Shown: positions 17,024 to 26,800 of the stretch, in pieces
How the letters are laid out: every line of letters begins with the position of its first letter
Numbering within the stretch: the first letter of the stretch is position 1
NCBI RefSeq assembly: GCF_009689005.1
Contig: NZ_AP021879.1
Span: 6,047,724 to 6,111,723 of the forward strand
Direction: 5' to 3'
DNA from: Desulfosarcina ovata subsp. ovata
Lineage (GTDB): Bacteria > Desulfobacterota > Desulfobacteria > Desulfobacterales > Desulfosarcinaceae
Length of the DNA: 64,000 nt
Program-made: the position numbers and the translations under genes
Notes under the pieces: generated by a model
Told to the model about the DNA's origin: nothing
Database searches by the model: none
The model's input: only the letters and a program-made list of their open reading frames with translations

Positions 17024-17866
17024 ATGAAATATATCGGCGCCCATGTCAGTGCCGCCGGCGGCGTGGAAAACGCGCCCCTGAACGCCAGGGCCATCGGAGC
17101 CACGGCCTTTGCCCTGTTTACCAAAAACCAGCGCCAGTGGAAGGCGAAACCGCTCACCGAGGCGTCGATCCGCAAATTCAAGGCCAACTGCGCGGATGCC
17201 GGTTATACGCCGGATCAGATCCTGCCCCATGACAGCTACCTGATCAACCTGGGGCATCCGGAACCGGCCGGACTGGAGAAGTCCCGCACCGCCTTCATTG
17301 ATGAAATGCAGCGCTGCCAGCAGTTGGGACTCAAGTACCTCAATTTTCACCCGGGCAGCCACCTGAACAAAATCAGCCAGACCGACTGCCTGGCCCGCAT
17401 CGCCGAATCCATTAATCTGGCCCTGGCGGAGACCCGGGGCGTAACCGCCGTGATCGAGAACACCGCCGGCCAGGGGTCCAACCTGGGCCACCGCTTCGAA
17501 CACCTGGCGGCCATCATCGACGGGGTGGACGACCAAACACGGGTCGGCGTCTGCCTGGATACCTGCCACACCTTCTCCGCCGGTTATGACCTGGTCACTC
17601 CCGAGGGCTATGAAGCCACCCTGGCGCGGTTCGATGCAGTGGTGGGATTTGCCTTTCTGCGGGGGATGCATCTCAACGATGACAAGAAGTCCATGGGCAG
17701 CCGGATCGACCGTCATGCCAGCCTGGGGGAGGGAACCCTGGGACTGGCGGCCTTCCGTATGATCATGACCGATGCCCGTTTTGATCGGATTCCGTTGATT
17801 CTGGAGACGCCGGACGACAGCCGCTGGGCCGCTGAGATCCAAATGCTCAAGGAGATGCAAAAATGA
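17024..17866 (+). CDS. nfo: Endonuclease IV (AP endonuclease)
   Basis: Cuts the backbone 5' to abasic sites in base excision repair; a trinuclear-zinc TIM-barrel enzyme. 280 residues, normal length. It begins MKYIGAHVSAAGGVENAP, followed by FALFTKNQRQW, LPHDSYLINLG, LNFHPGSHL, VIENTAGQG, GVCLDTCHTFSAGYDL and LILETPDD, which together hold the conserved His/Asp/Glu metal ligands. It starts 35 bases after the UPF0270 gene and overlaps the MoxR gene by 4 bases, placing it in the trp-led transcription unit. Confidence 0.96.
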   Translation: MKYIGAHVSAAGGVENAPLNARAIGATAFALFTKNQRQWKAKPLTEASIRKFKANCADAGYTPDQILPHDSYLINLGHPEPAGLEKSRTAFIDEMQRCQQLGLKYLNFHPGSHLNKISQTDCLARIAESINLALAETRGVTAVIENTAGQGSNLGHRFEHLAAIIDGVDDQTRVGVCLDTCHTFSAGYDLVTPEGYEATLARFDAVVGFAFLRGMHLNDDKKSMGSRIDRHASLGEGTLGLAAFRMIMTDARFDRIPLILETPDDSRWAAEIQMLKEMQK

Positions 17867-18786
17867 CCATCCAACCCCAATTTCAAGCCATTGTCGATCA
17901 GATCGGGCAGGTGGTGCTGGGGAAAAACGATCAGATCCGAATGGCGCTGACCTGCCTTCTGGCAAAGGGCCACCTGCTCATCGAGGATATTCCCGGCATC
18001 GGTAAAACCACCCTGGCCAAGGTCCTTTCGCGCAGCATGGGCCTGGAGTTCCGGCGGGTGCAGTTTACCAGCGACATGCTGCCGGGCGATATTCTGGGCA
18101 GTTCGATTTTCGACCAGAATACGGCTGCCTTTGTTTTTCATCCCGGGCCGATATTCACCCAGGTGCTTCTGGCCGATGAGATCAACCGGGCCACGCCCAA
18201 AACCCAGAGTGCGTTGTTGGAAGCCATGGAGGAACGCCAAGTTACCAGCGATGGGAAAACCCGACGGCTGGCGGCGCCCTTTTTCGTGATCGCCACCCAG
18301 AATCCACTGGAGCTGTCCGGCACCTTTCCGCTGCCCGAGTCCCAGCTGGACCGTTTTCTCATGCGCATCGAACTGGGTTATCCGGACCGTGAGGCGGAGC
18401 GGCTGCTGCTGGGGGGCGACCGGCCGCCGCACCAGGCGGTTGAGACCCTGGAGCAGTGCCTGAGTCCCGAGAACGTCCTTGAATTGCAGGAGCAAGTGGC
18501 GGCCGTGCATGTGGCCGATGCGGTGGTGAGCTACCTTCAGGATCTGTTGGAATTCAGCCGCGGCAGCCGCTATTTTCACATGGGATTGTCACCGCGGGCG
18601 GGGCTGGCGCTCCTGCACGCCGCCCGCTCCTGGGCCTTTATCAGCGGTCGGGATTACGTTCTGCCGGAGGACCTGCAGGCGGTGATCAATCCTGTGGTGG
18701 GGCACCGCCTGCGTTCCCGTGACGATTTAAGCGAGATTCCGGCCCAGCAATTGACATCGTTTTTCAAGGAGGTGGCCGTCCCGTGA
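17863..18786 (+). CDS. MoxR-family AAA+ ATPase
   Basis: 307 residues. Walker A LIEDIPGIGKTTLAK (about 38-52), Walker B VLLADEINRA, sensor FFVIATQNPLE and ALLEAMEERQV define the MoxR family. MoxR ATPases act as chaperone-like factors that mature or insert cofactors into partner proteins, usually with a DUF58 protein. The next gene is such a DUF58 protein and overlaps by 4 bases. Start coupled to the nfo stop (ATGA). The client is unknown. Confidence 0.95.
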   Translation: MTIQPQFQAIVDQIGQVVLGKNDQIRMALTCLLAKGHLLIEDIPGIGKTTLAKVLSRSMGLEFRRVQFTSDMLPGDILGSSIFDQNTAAFVFHPGPIFTQVLLADEINRATPKTQSALLEAMEERQVTSDGKTRRLAAPFFVIATQNPLELSGTFPLPESQLDRFLMRIELGYPDREAERLLLGGDRPPHQAVETLEQCLSPENVLELQEQVAAVHVADAVVSYLQDLLEFSRGSRYFHMGLSPRAGLALLHAARSWAFISGRDYVLPEDLQAVINPVVGHRLRSRDDLSEIPAQQLTSFFKEVAVP

Positions 18787-19727
18787 AGGCCGTAGTGGCG
18801 CGGACGTTTTACTGGCTTGTGGGCGGAAACACCACCGTTCCCGTCACCTTGGGCCTGCGCAACATCTACATTCTGCCCACCGGTTATGGTTTGCTCTACC
18901 TGATCGGGCTCGGGGCCATGCTGATCGGGTCGATCAACTACAACAACAACCTGGGTTTTCTGCTGACTTTCCTTCTGGGTAGTCTGGGCATGACGGCCAT
19001 GCTGACCACCTATGGCATGCTTTACGGCCTCGACCTGGTATCGGCAGCGGCCCGGCCGGTGTTTGCCGGTGAACCGATGGCCGTCGACATTCGCCTGGCG
19101 GGTATCGCCCGTCCGCGTTTTGGGATTCGATGGTACATCGACCGCGAGAATCGGACCGAGGTGGACCTTGCCGCCGGTGAAATGCTGCGGGTCCGTGTTT
19201 ACGCCCGGACAACGCACCGGGGCCGTTTCAGGCCGGGCCGGCTGCGGATTGCCGTCGTTTATCCCCTGGGGCTGTTTCAGGCCTGGGCGCGCATCGATCC
19301 GAATGTGGCGGGTCTGGTCTATCCCCGCCCTCTGGCCGGTGCGCTGCCACTGGCCCATGATCAAACGGGAAGCGGCCAAGGGCCGACGCTCGGGCCAGCC
19401 GGCGTTGACGATTTCCAGGGCCTCAGCACCTACCAGCCCGGTGATCCGCCCCAGCGAATCCACTGGCAGGCCTACTCCCGTGGCCGCGGGCTGCACACCA
19501 AAACCTTTGCCGACCCGGTGGGCCAGGCCCTGATGCTGGATCTGGCCCGTATCCGTGGCGATGATACGGAGAAGAAACTCTCGATCCTCGCTTTCCAGGT
19601 GCTGCGGGCGCATCACCACCGGCGTCCCTTCGGTATGATTCTGGGCGAGCGGACGATTCCGGTGGGCAGCGGCCGGGCCCACCGCCAGCGCTGCCTGCGG
19701 ATGCTGGCCCTCTACGGGAGCTCCTAA
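18783..19727 (+). CDS. DUF58-domain membrane protein
   Basis: 314 residues. Two adjacent membrane helices lie at about 33-52 and 57-77 (GYGLLYLIGLGAMLIGS; NLGFLLTFLLGSLGMTAML). A beta-rich soluble part follows, and the DUF58 core near 215-245 has DDFQGLSTYQPGDPPQRIHW. It is the standard partner of MoxR and transglutaminase genes, overlapping MoxR by 4 bases and preceding the transglutaminase by 3 bases. The molecular role is not known. Confidence 0.9.
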   Translation: MKAVVARTFYWLVGGNTTVPVTLGLRNIYILPTGYGLLYLIGLGAMLIGSINYNNNLGFLLTFLLGSLGMTAMLTTYGMLYGLDLVSAAARPVFAGEPMAVDIRLAGIARPRFGIRWYIDRENRTEVDLAAGEMLRVRVYARTTHRGRFRPGRLRIAVVYPLGLFQAWARIDPNVAGLVYPRPLAGALPLAHDQTGSGQGPTLGPAGVDDFQGLSTYQPGDPPQRIHWQAYSRGRGLHTKTFADPVGQALMLDLARIRGDDTEKKLSILAFQVLRAHHHRRPFGMILGERTIPVGSGRAHRQRCLRMLALYGSS

Positions 19728-19730
19728 CCC

Positions 19731-21683
19731 ATGTTGCGACAGCCGATCCGTGCATTGATTGTTGCCCTGGCCGCCGCCGCCGCCCCGTTGGTCTTCGAAC
19801 TGCCGTGGTGGGCCGTGGGATGGTGTTTGGCGTGCTGGGGGTATTGCCTGGCCGGTGATCGCCACGGATGGTCCGCCCCGCCCCGCTGGATTCGAATGGG
19901 AATTTTTGTGACCGGGAGCGTGGCCGTTCTGGTCTCGGCCGGCCTGCGTTTCGATGGAAGGGACTTCATTACCCTGCTGGCGGTCATGGCGGGGATGAAG
20001 CCGCTGGAAATCCGCAACCGGCGGGACAGCATGGTGACCGTCTTCCTGGCCTATTTTCTGGTGATTACCAGCCTGTTCGTTTTCGAAAACCTTTCCATGA
20101 CGGTTTACCTGTTTCTGTCGGTCTGGATCACCACCGCTGTGCTGATTCAGGTCAACCATCCCAAGGGGCGCCTGGGGGCACAGCTGCGTCTGGCCGGGCG
20201 TCTGGTGGTTGTGGCCATCCCGCTCACGGTACTGCTCTTTTTCCTTTTTCCACGGCTGTCCGGCAGTTATTGGGGATCGCCATGGACCCGGCAGGGGCGC
20301 TCGGGATTCACCGGCACCATCCGCATCGGAGATGTCTCGCGGCTGGCTCTGGTGGACGCACCGGCCTTTTCGGTGTTTTTCGATGGCGCACCGCCCCCAC
20401 CGGATCAGCGCTACTGGCGGGGGATCGTTTTCCAGCGCCTGGCCGGTCGGACCTGGTACCCCGAGCCTCGCCCGCACCGTCGACACCGAAGCATCGCCGG
20501 CGAAACCCAAACGGGCTACACCGTGGTCCTTGAACCCACCGGCCAGCGGCATCTCTTTGTTCTGGATCTGCCGCTGGTGGCCGACCCGGTGGGGTCGATC
20601 ATGGATGATCATACCCTGCTGGCCCGTCGGTCCGTACGGCAGCGGTTACGCTACCATGCCGTCTCCGTGCTGGACTACCGGCAGTCGGCGGACGGGCCAC
20701 CCGGCGAGCGTTACCGCCAACTGCCCGGCGGGCAGAACCCACGTTCCACCCAATTGGGCCGTCGCTGGGCAAAAAACTTGGGATCGCCGGCGGCTGTCGT
20801 GGCCGCGGGCATGGATTTTTTCCGGGAATCGGGATTTGCCTATTCCCTGCAGCCGGGGCCACTGGGCGCGGAAGCAGTCGACGATTTTCTTTTTTCCGTC
20901 CGCAAGGGATTTTGCGAGCATTATGCCTCGGCGTTTACCGTGCTCATGCGGGCCGCCGGTATCCCCACCCGTATGGTGGGCGGCTACCAGGGCGGGCGCT
21001 GGAATGCCCTGGGCGGATTTCTCAGCGTGCGCCAGTCCCATGCCCACGTCTGGTGCGAAGTGTGGCTGAACGGGCAGGGCTGGACCCGTGTTGATCCGAC
21101 CCAGGCCGTGGCACCGGAGCGCATTGACGGCCAAATGGCCGGAGACAAGCTGACCGGGGGGGAGGGGCGTGGGATGGCCGCGCTGCGTCGGTGGCATCAA
21201 ACCGTACAACAGACTTGGGAAACCCTCAACATGCGCTGGAACATATGGTTCATGGGGTTTTCCGCCGAGGATCAGGTGGCGCTGTTAAAACGGATGGGTA
21301 TTTATGTGGCCGGCCGGACGCACTGGTTTGTATTTATGGCCCTGCCCGTTCTGTTCATCGGCCTCTTCCTGCTGGTTGGCCGCCTCCGCCCTCCACCCGC
21401 AAGATCGCCTGACGATGCAGCCGTGAAGATCTATGGCCGGTTTCTGGGCAAGATGCACCGGATCGGTTTTCCTCGCCCTTCCCACCTTGGGCCGCAGTCG
21501 TATTCCGATTTCGTGGTCCGGCGGCATCCGGCTCTGAAAGCGCAGGTGGATGCCATCACGCAAACCTACATCGCCCTTCGTTACCGCCCCCATGCCGGGC
21601 CGGCGACACTGCAGAATTTCGGCCGGCAGGTTCGCCGGTTCAAGCCGTTGCCACCTGCGGCAAAAGAAGACCCTGGAACATAA
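19731..21683 (+). CDS. Transglutaminase-like membrane protein (TgpA type)
   Basis: 650 residues. Five or six hydrophobic helices in the first 185 residues form a DUF3488-type membrane region. A periplasmic transglutaminase core follows: the nucleophile Cys lies in GFCEHYASAFTVLMR (about 395), His in SHAHVWCEVW (about 438) and Asp in WTRVDPTQAV (about 453). One more helix at about 525-550 and a cytoplasmic tail complete it. All three catalytic residues are present. This is the TgpA arrangement; the substrate is unknown. It is the last gene of the long plus-strand unit and converges on the lipoprotein gene with only 8 bases between stops. Confidence 0.93.
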   Translation: MLRQPIRALIVALAAAAAPLVFELPWWAVGWCLACWGYCLAGDRHGWSAPPRWIRMGIFVTGSVAVLVSAGLRFDGRDFITLLAVMAGMKPLEIRNRRDSMVTVFLAYFLVITSLFVFENLSMTVYLFLSVWITTAVLIQVNHPKGRLGAQLRLAGRLVVVAIPLTVLLFFLFPRLSGSYWGSPWTRQGRSGFTGTIRIGDVSRLALVDAPAFSVFFDGAPPPPDQRYWRGIVFQRLAGRTWYPEPRPHRRHRSIAGETQTGYTVVLEPTGQRHLFVLDLPLVADPVGSIMDDHTLLARRSVRQRLRYHAVSVLDYRQSADGPPGERYRQLPGGQNPRSTQLGRRWAKNLGSPAAVVAAGMDFFRESGFAYSLQPGPLGAEAVDDFLFSVRKGFCEHYASAFTVLMRAAGIPTRMVGGYQGGRWNALGGFLSVRQSHAHVWCEVWLNGQGWTRVDPTQAVAPERIDGQMAGDKLTGGEGRGMAALRRWHQTVQQTWETLNMRWNIWFMGFSAEDQVALLKRMGIYVAGRTHWFVFMALPVLFIGLFLLVGRLRPPPARSPDDAAVKIYGRFLGKMHRIGFPRPSHLGPQSYSDFVVRRHPALKAQVDAITQTYIALRYRPHAGPATLQNFGRQVRRFKPLPPAAKEDPGT

Positions 21684-21691
21684 ACCGTTCC

Positions 21692-22402
21692 TTATCGGCA
21701 TCCGGCGGTGCGCAGGGCCACTCCCAGATGAAAAACCAGCTGATCGTATTTTTCGGCGAATTGGTCCCAGCCCGGTCGTGTTTCCGGGTCGGCGGTCATT
21801 ACCGCCAGCACGCGGTTAAGGGCGCGGTTGAGCCGGTTGCAGACCGGCAGCCGGGTGCCGGTGCTGATGGCGCCCAGGTCGGGTTCCGCCTGCCGGAGAC
21901 GCAGGCTGGCCAAATAGTAGATGGCCGCCACGCTTTCCGGTTCCAGCCGGTACAGCGTTTTGGCGGCCTGGCCAAGCTGCTCAAGGGTACGGCCGGCAGC
22001 CTCGCCCGACTGCAGGGGATGAAGCTTTTCCAGGGCTTCGCAGAGCTGCTGCTGATAGTAAACCTGATCGGCGGGAGACTTCCATGTGGGATGCAGGGTG
22101 AGACCTTGGTGGAGCTGCCTGGCGGCACAGGCATATTGGGTGGCCGGTGCGGGAGCGGTCGGGGCCAGTTGCAGGCAGGCCACGCCCTTGAACAGATGCT
22201 GTCTGGCGCAATGGGTTGATGACCCGTTGCAGTCCACCGTCTGGCCGGCCAGCCAGACGGCGTCGCCATCGGCCCAGTGCTTTTCGAAACGGCTTGACTG
22301 CAGAGGCGTACAGGCGGCCAGCGCCAGAACCAGAAAACCGATAACGACCACGCGCCACCATACGGCCCGCAGCTGCCGGGTGGCCTGGCACCGGCCCATC
22401 AT
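21692..22402 (-). CDS. Probable lipoprotein, function unknown
   Basis: 236 residues. An N-terminal basic stretch and hydrophobic helix end in a lipobox (VLALAACTP), predicting lipidation at Cys31. The mature part is helical and Leu/Gln-rich with several Cys residues (VDCNGSSTHCARQHLF). No known domain is recognised; the helices could form TPR-like repeats. It starts 3 bases after the ribbon-helix-helix gene and is the last gene of the minus-strand run from 28049. Two adjacent ATGs make the exact start uncertain by one codon. Confidence 0.75.
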   Translation of the reverse strand: MMGRCQATRQLRAVWWRVVVIGFLVLALAACTPLQSSRFEKHWADGDAVWLAGQTVDCNGSSTHCARQHLFKGVACLQLAPTAPAPATQYACAARQLHQGLTLHPTWKSPADQVYYQQQLCEALEKLHPLQSGEAAGRTLEQLGQAAKTLYRLEPESVAAIYYLASLRLRQAEPDLGAISTGTRLPVCNRLNRALNRVLAVMTADPETRPGWDQFAEKYDQLVFHLGVALRTAGCR

Positions 22403-22405
22403 TGC

Positions 22406-22594
22406 CTACAACCGTGGTTTGCGGCGCCGTTCCCGGTGAATGGAAAACAGTTTCTCGCTGATGGCATCGAAAATAAACTCACTGGGCAAAATGCCTTTGG
22501 ACCGGCAGTACTCTTCGACACGGTCGTACAAGGCCTTGGGGATTTCCGTGCAGATGCACGCATTGGTTTCAGGATCAGAAGGTTTCTCGCTCAT
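22406..22594 (-). CDS. Small ribbon-helix-helix-like protein
   Basis: 62 residues. The sequence CICTEIPKALYDRVEEYCRSKG with a following helix SEFIFDAISEKLF has the strand-helix-helix layout of Arc/CopG-type DNA-binding proteins, and the tail is strongly basic (HRERRRKPRL). It sits between gap (31 bases away) and the lipoprotein gene (3 bases). It may autoregulate this group, but no toxin partner is visible, so a toxin-antitoxin role is not supported. Confidence 0.65.
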   Translation of the reverse strand: MSEKPSDPETNACICTEIPKALYDRVEEYCRSKGILPSEFIFDAISEKLFSIHRERRRKPRL

Positions 22595-22625
22595 CGTTTC
22601 GCCTTTTCACGCCCCTGTCGAATGG

Positions 22626-23873
22626 CTACATGTTTTCAGCGATGCTGATTGTGCGGTCGCCGAGCATATTGACATAGCTGCCCATCTCGTTGTCGTACCA
22701 GCCGTAGATCACCGCCTGGCTGACCGGTGCGCGGACCACCGTGTCCGGCAGGCTCTTCAGGATCTCCTTGGAAAACCCAGGCACGCCGGCCAGGTCCAGG
22801 CTCAGGTCGGCCGTGCGGGTATGGGTCTCGTCCCCTTCAATGACGGCCGCCGCTTTGGGAGCGCCGAGAATATCTCCGGAGACGTTCTGTTTTTGGGTGA
22901 ATTGCAGATACCGGTTGGGGTCCAGCTGGGCAGCCTGTTCGTAAACGCTGTTGATCACATGGCGGCGAACCGGCTCTTCGGACGGGCTTTCCTGGATGCT
23001 GAGTACCAGGATGATCAGGGAGCCGGAGCTGACCGGCACCCTGACCGACTCGGCGATGAAGCCGATGCTTTCCATTTCAGGGATCACCAGTCGCAGGGCC
23101 TTGGCCGCCCCCGTGGAGGTCAGGATGATGTTGTTGAGGATCGAGCGGTTTTTTCTCAGGTCGGTCTTGCCGGCCTTGGGCAGCCGGTCGAGCACCTGCT
23201 GGGAGCCGGTGGCCGCGTGAACCGTGGCCATGGAGGCCGAGAGGATCCGTTTGGCCCCGAACGCGTTGAGCAGCGGCTTCATCATGTGGGCCAGGCAGGT
23301 GGTCGTACATGAGGCATTGGAGATGATCCGGTGGCGTTTGGGATCGTAGTCGTTGGCATTGACTCCCATTACCGTGGTGATGGCATCCTCGGGCATGGGG
23401 GCGCCCTCATGTTTGATCTTAAATGGGGCGGAGACCACCACTTTTTCGGCGCCGGCTTCCAGGTGGCCCCTCACCGAACCCTTGGGCGTGTCGGCGGGCA
23501 GGCTCGGATCAAGAAACTGTCCGGTGGTGTCCACCACCAGACGCACGTCGTGGGCTTTCCAGTCAATGGCCTGGGGGATGCGCGCCTCCCTCAGAAACCG
23601 CACGGTCACCCCGTTGATTTCCATGGTGCCGGCACCTTCGTCGACATTGTGGATGACCGGCTCCGCGCGGAAGCCGTGCAGGAAGGTGTGCAGGGCGCCA
23701 TAGGTGGAGTCCCGTTCCAGGTAGTGGGCGATGTCCACCAGTCCGGTACCGGCCTGGCGACCGATATTGACCACGATTTCGTTAAAGTAGCGCCGGCCCA
23801 CATGGTTCCAGACGGTCAGTTTGCCGATGCGGCCGAGGCCGTTGATGCCGATTTTCATCTTGCCTTCATTCAT
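22626..23873 (-). CDS. gap: Glyceraldehyde-3-phosphate dehydrogenase, long form
   Basis: NAD(P)-dependent oxidation of glyceraldehyde-3-phosphate, or the reverse in gluconeogenesis. 415 residues, about 80 longer than the common 335. N-terminal Rossmann motif IGINGLGRIGKLTVW; catalytic Cys189 in SNASCTTTC; TVHAATGSQ, with the usual T-x-x-Q-x-x-x-D pattern modified; C-terminal WYDNEMGSYVNM. Insertions appear near 60-100 and 300-360. The start at 23873 directly follows the stop of the PPDK-like gene (TGAATG) with GGGAGG upstream. Co-transcription with a phosphotransfer protein hints at a gluconeogenic or regulatory isoform. Confidence 0.93.
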   Translation of the reverse strand: MNEGKMKIGINGLGRIGKLTVWNHVGRRYFNEIVVNIGRQAGTGLVDIAHYLERDSTYGALHTFLHGFRAEPVIHNVDEGAGTMEINGVTVRFLREARIPQAIDWKAHDVRLVVDTTGQFLDPSLPADTPKGSVRGHLEAGAEKVVVSAPFKIKHEGAPMPEDAITTVMGVNANDYDPKRHRIISNASCTTTCLAHMMKPLLNAFGAKRILSASMATVHAATGSQQVLDRLPKAGKTDLRKNRSILNNIILTSTGAAKALRLVIPEMESIGFIAESVRVPVSSGSLIILVLSIQESPSEEPVRRHVINSVYEQAAQLDPNRYLQFTQKQNVSGDILGAPKAAAVIEGDETHTRTADLSLDLAGVPGFSKEILKSLPDTVVRAPVSQAVIYGWYDNEMGSYVNMLGDRTISIAENM

Positions 23874-26800
23874 TCAAGCCTCCCTGATCTTCATGATTCC
23901 TTGATAAACCGATCCCTCCCGACCGTCAATGCTTATGTGGTCCCCCGAACGGATCACCACCTGGTTGAAACGGGCGATTTTTTCCTTTTCGCTGCACTCC
24001 AGGCTGCCGCATCCCACCACGCAGGTTTTGCCCAACCGGTGGGCGACCACCGAGGCATGGGAGGTGAGACCGCCCCTGGCGGTGAGCAGGCCGTCAGCGG
24101 CGTGGATCTCCTTGATGTCGTCGGGGACCGTGTCGCCGCGGATCAGGATCAGCGCCGAACCGGTTTCCGCTTCGCGCCAGTAATCGATCTCCTCCAGGGA
24201 GAATACCGCCCGTCCGCTCATGGCACCGCCGGCCACGCCGATGCCGTGCCCCAGGTAGTTCTCCGGGTCGCTGTTGATGTCGAAAGCGAGGACGGCCTTA
24301 CGCTCGCGAATGGCCATGTCACGGGTCTGCAGCAGATAGAGGTTGTCCGCCGAGGGGCCATCGAAGGTGAACTCCATCTCCTGGGGGCTCCAGCCTTTTT
24401 TATAGATCAGCGTGGCCGCCCATTTGCGGATGGCCGCATAGATGGCCGGGTAATGGGTTTCCAGGGTAATATCCGTATCGCGCATCTCGATCTCCTGCTG
24501 TTTGACCGAAATGGGCAGGGTGCGCACCAGGCCGGCCACCACATCCTCGCCCTGGTTTTCCAGGGTGAAGTCGCCCCACGGACTCAGCGTGTCACCGGAC
24601 CAGCGGGGGTTGTGGGTGAAAAAGACGCCCGATCCCGCCTGATGCGAGATGTTGCCGAAGACCATTTCCTGGACGGTGACGGCGGTGCCCCAGTCATCGG
24701 AAATACCCATGATCTTGCGGTAGGTCTGGGCCCGGTGGGATTCCCAGGAGGCGAACACCGCGTTGATGGTCATAAAGAGCTGGTCAAGGGGATCCTCGGG
24801 AATCTCCACGCCATTGTCCTGGATTCGCTTTTTGTAGGCCAGGGCTACCATTTTCATCTGCTGGCCGGTGAATCCCTTTTTCAGCGGGATGCCCAGCTTA
24901 GCCTTGAATTCGGCGATGATGGCGTCAAAATCGTCACGCTCCAGCCCGAAGGCCATGCCGTAGCATTGCAGGAAGCGACGGTAATTGTCCCAGGCGAACC
25001 AGGGATTGTCCATTTTGTGGGCCAGGCCGGTGGCGATCTTCTCGTTGATACCCACGTCCAGGAAGGTCTCCATCATTCCGGGCTGGGAGATGGAGGCTCC
25101 GCTGCGTACCGAAAAGATAAGCGGATTGGTGGGGTCTCCAAATCGCTTGCCGGTGATCTTCTGCATGTGCGTGATGTGCCGGCGGACCTGCTGGCGGAAG
25201 TTTTTGTTGACCGGGGCGAAACCGTCGATCAGTCCCCGGCAGCGGAAGGCCTCGGTGGTCACGATGAATCCCGGCGGCACGGGCAGGCCCAGGTTTTTCA
25301 GCTTGAGCAGGTTGAGACCTTTGTTGCCCATGTAGATGATGCCCACGGCATTGTCGTTGACCTGGTCCAGGCCGGTGATGATCCGTTGGGGATCGAAATT
25401 GAGCAGCAGGTGGAGCTTGTCCTTGGGCAGCATGCTGGACTGGTGGAAAAGGGTGTTGAGGATGCGGGTCAGGAACAGGTCCAGCTGCTGGAGCCCCAGG
25501 GAGGTGGCGATGCGGTCGCGGAAAAAGATTTCGGAGATGCGATGTTTGAGCTTTTCCGTATCCACACCGGACTCCCGGGGGAGGTACTTTTCCATAATTC
25601 GGTCGATGGGCATCTGGGCCAGGATGCGGGTCAGGTTCTGACCATGGATGTTGTTGAAATAGTCATTGATGATATTCTTGACGGCGACGGCGAAGCCTTT
25701 GAAAATATCCAGGTACTGGGTGAAGGTGAACCCTCTTACCTCCAGGGCGTGGGCCAGCAGATCGAGCTGACGTTCCAGTTCCACCGAATAGATGCCGTCC
25801 AGGCGCAGGGCCTTGTCGAACAGGGTCAGCCGGTCGTAGATGTCGTGAAAGGTGGCCCGGGTGATCAGCCCCAGATTGATCTGGTCGACCAGTTCCTCGA
25901 AAAGCACGTTGACCAGGGACTCGATGCGGAAAGTCAGGCCCAGGGCATCGAATTTGCGTTCGTGGTAGCTGCCGTACATGGAGGGGATGTCGATGGTGAT
26001 GTGGCGTTTCTTATAGATGTCGGCGCGGATTTCGAAACTTTCCTCCGAGACGATCACCTCCTTGAGGTGCTGGAGGTACTCCATCAGCATGAACAGACGC
26101 GTTTTGAGGTCCGGTTCATCCAAGGCGGCCTGCAGATGGTCCAGATCGGGGAAGGACTCCCTGTCCAGCTGATCCATGTGGTGACGCAGGGATTTATAGT
26201 CCAGCTGGTATTTGTGGTAGAGCAGTTTGTAGAATGCGGCGATCAGCGCGACGCGTTCGGTATCGATGGGATCCTTGCCGGACACGTCGGCGAGCATTGC
26301 CCGGATGCGTCCGTCGTCGGTTTCGAGGAGTTCGGCGGGCAGCTCCAGCCCTTTTTTCTCCAGGCCGGTGATCAGCCGGTTGACGCCGTCGATATAGCGC
26401 CCGCTGACATTGATCTGTTCATAAATGTCGGGTGGGACAAAGGGCTGGAGGGGTGCTTTGTCGCGGGTCTGCCAGAAATGCAAGACCGCTTCCATAAAGC
26501 GAATGATGCGGTTGGAGCTTTCTACATGGCTCTGCTTACGCAGGAAATGAATCAGAATATCCCGCCGGTGGGTGATCTCATCCAGATGGGTGGAGATATC
26601 GCGCAGCTGGCCTTCGGCACCGATATCGTTGAAATAGGCCGGGAAGAGGCGGGTCAGCTGCTTGGCCAGGTTGAAGACCGGTCCGATACGGCTGTTGAGA
26701 AAGCGGGTGATGTCCATGGGAAACAGGTCGGTATCCTTGATGAAGATGCCGGCCAGGGCGATTTCGATAATCAGGCAGGAGAGCAGCCTTGACGACCAGA

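Noticed and set aside
22406..22594. Antitoxin of a toxin-antitoxin pair
   Set aside because: The neighbours are gap and a lipoprotein; no toxin gene is adjacent.
23331..26792. A 1153-codon open frame on the plus strand
   Set aside because: It lies antisense to the gap and PPDK-like genes, whose frames carry clear domain motifs, and its own sequence shows no recognisable domain. Long antisense frames are expected in GC-rich DNA.
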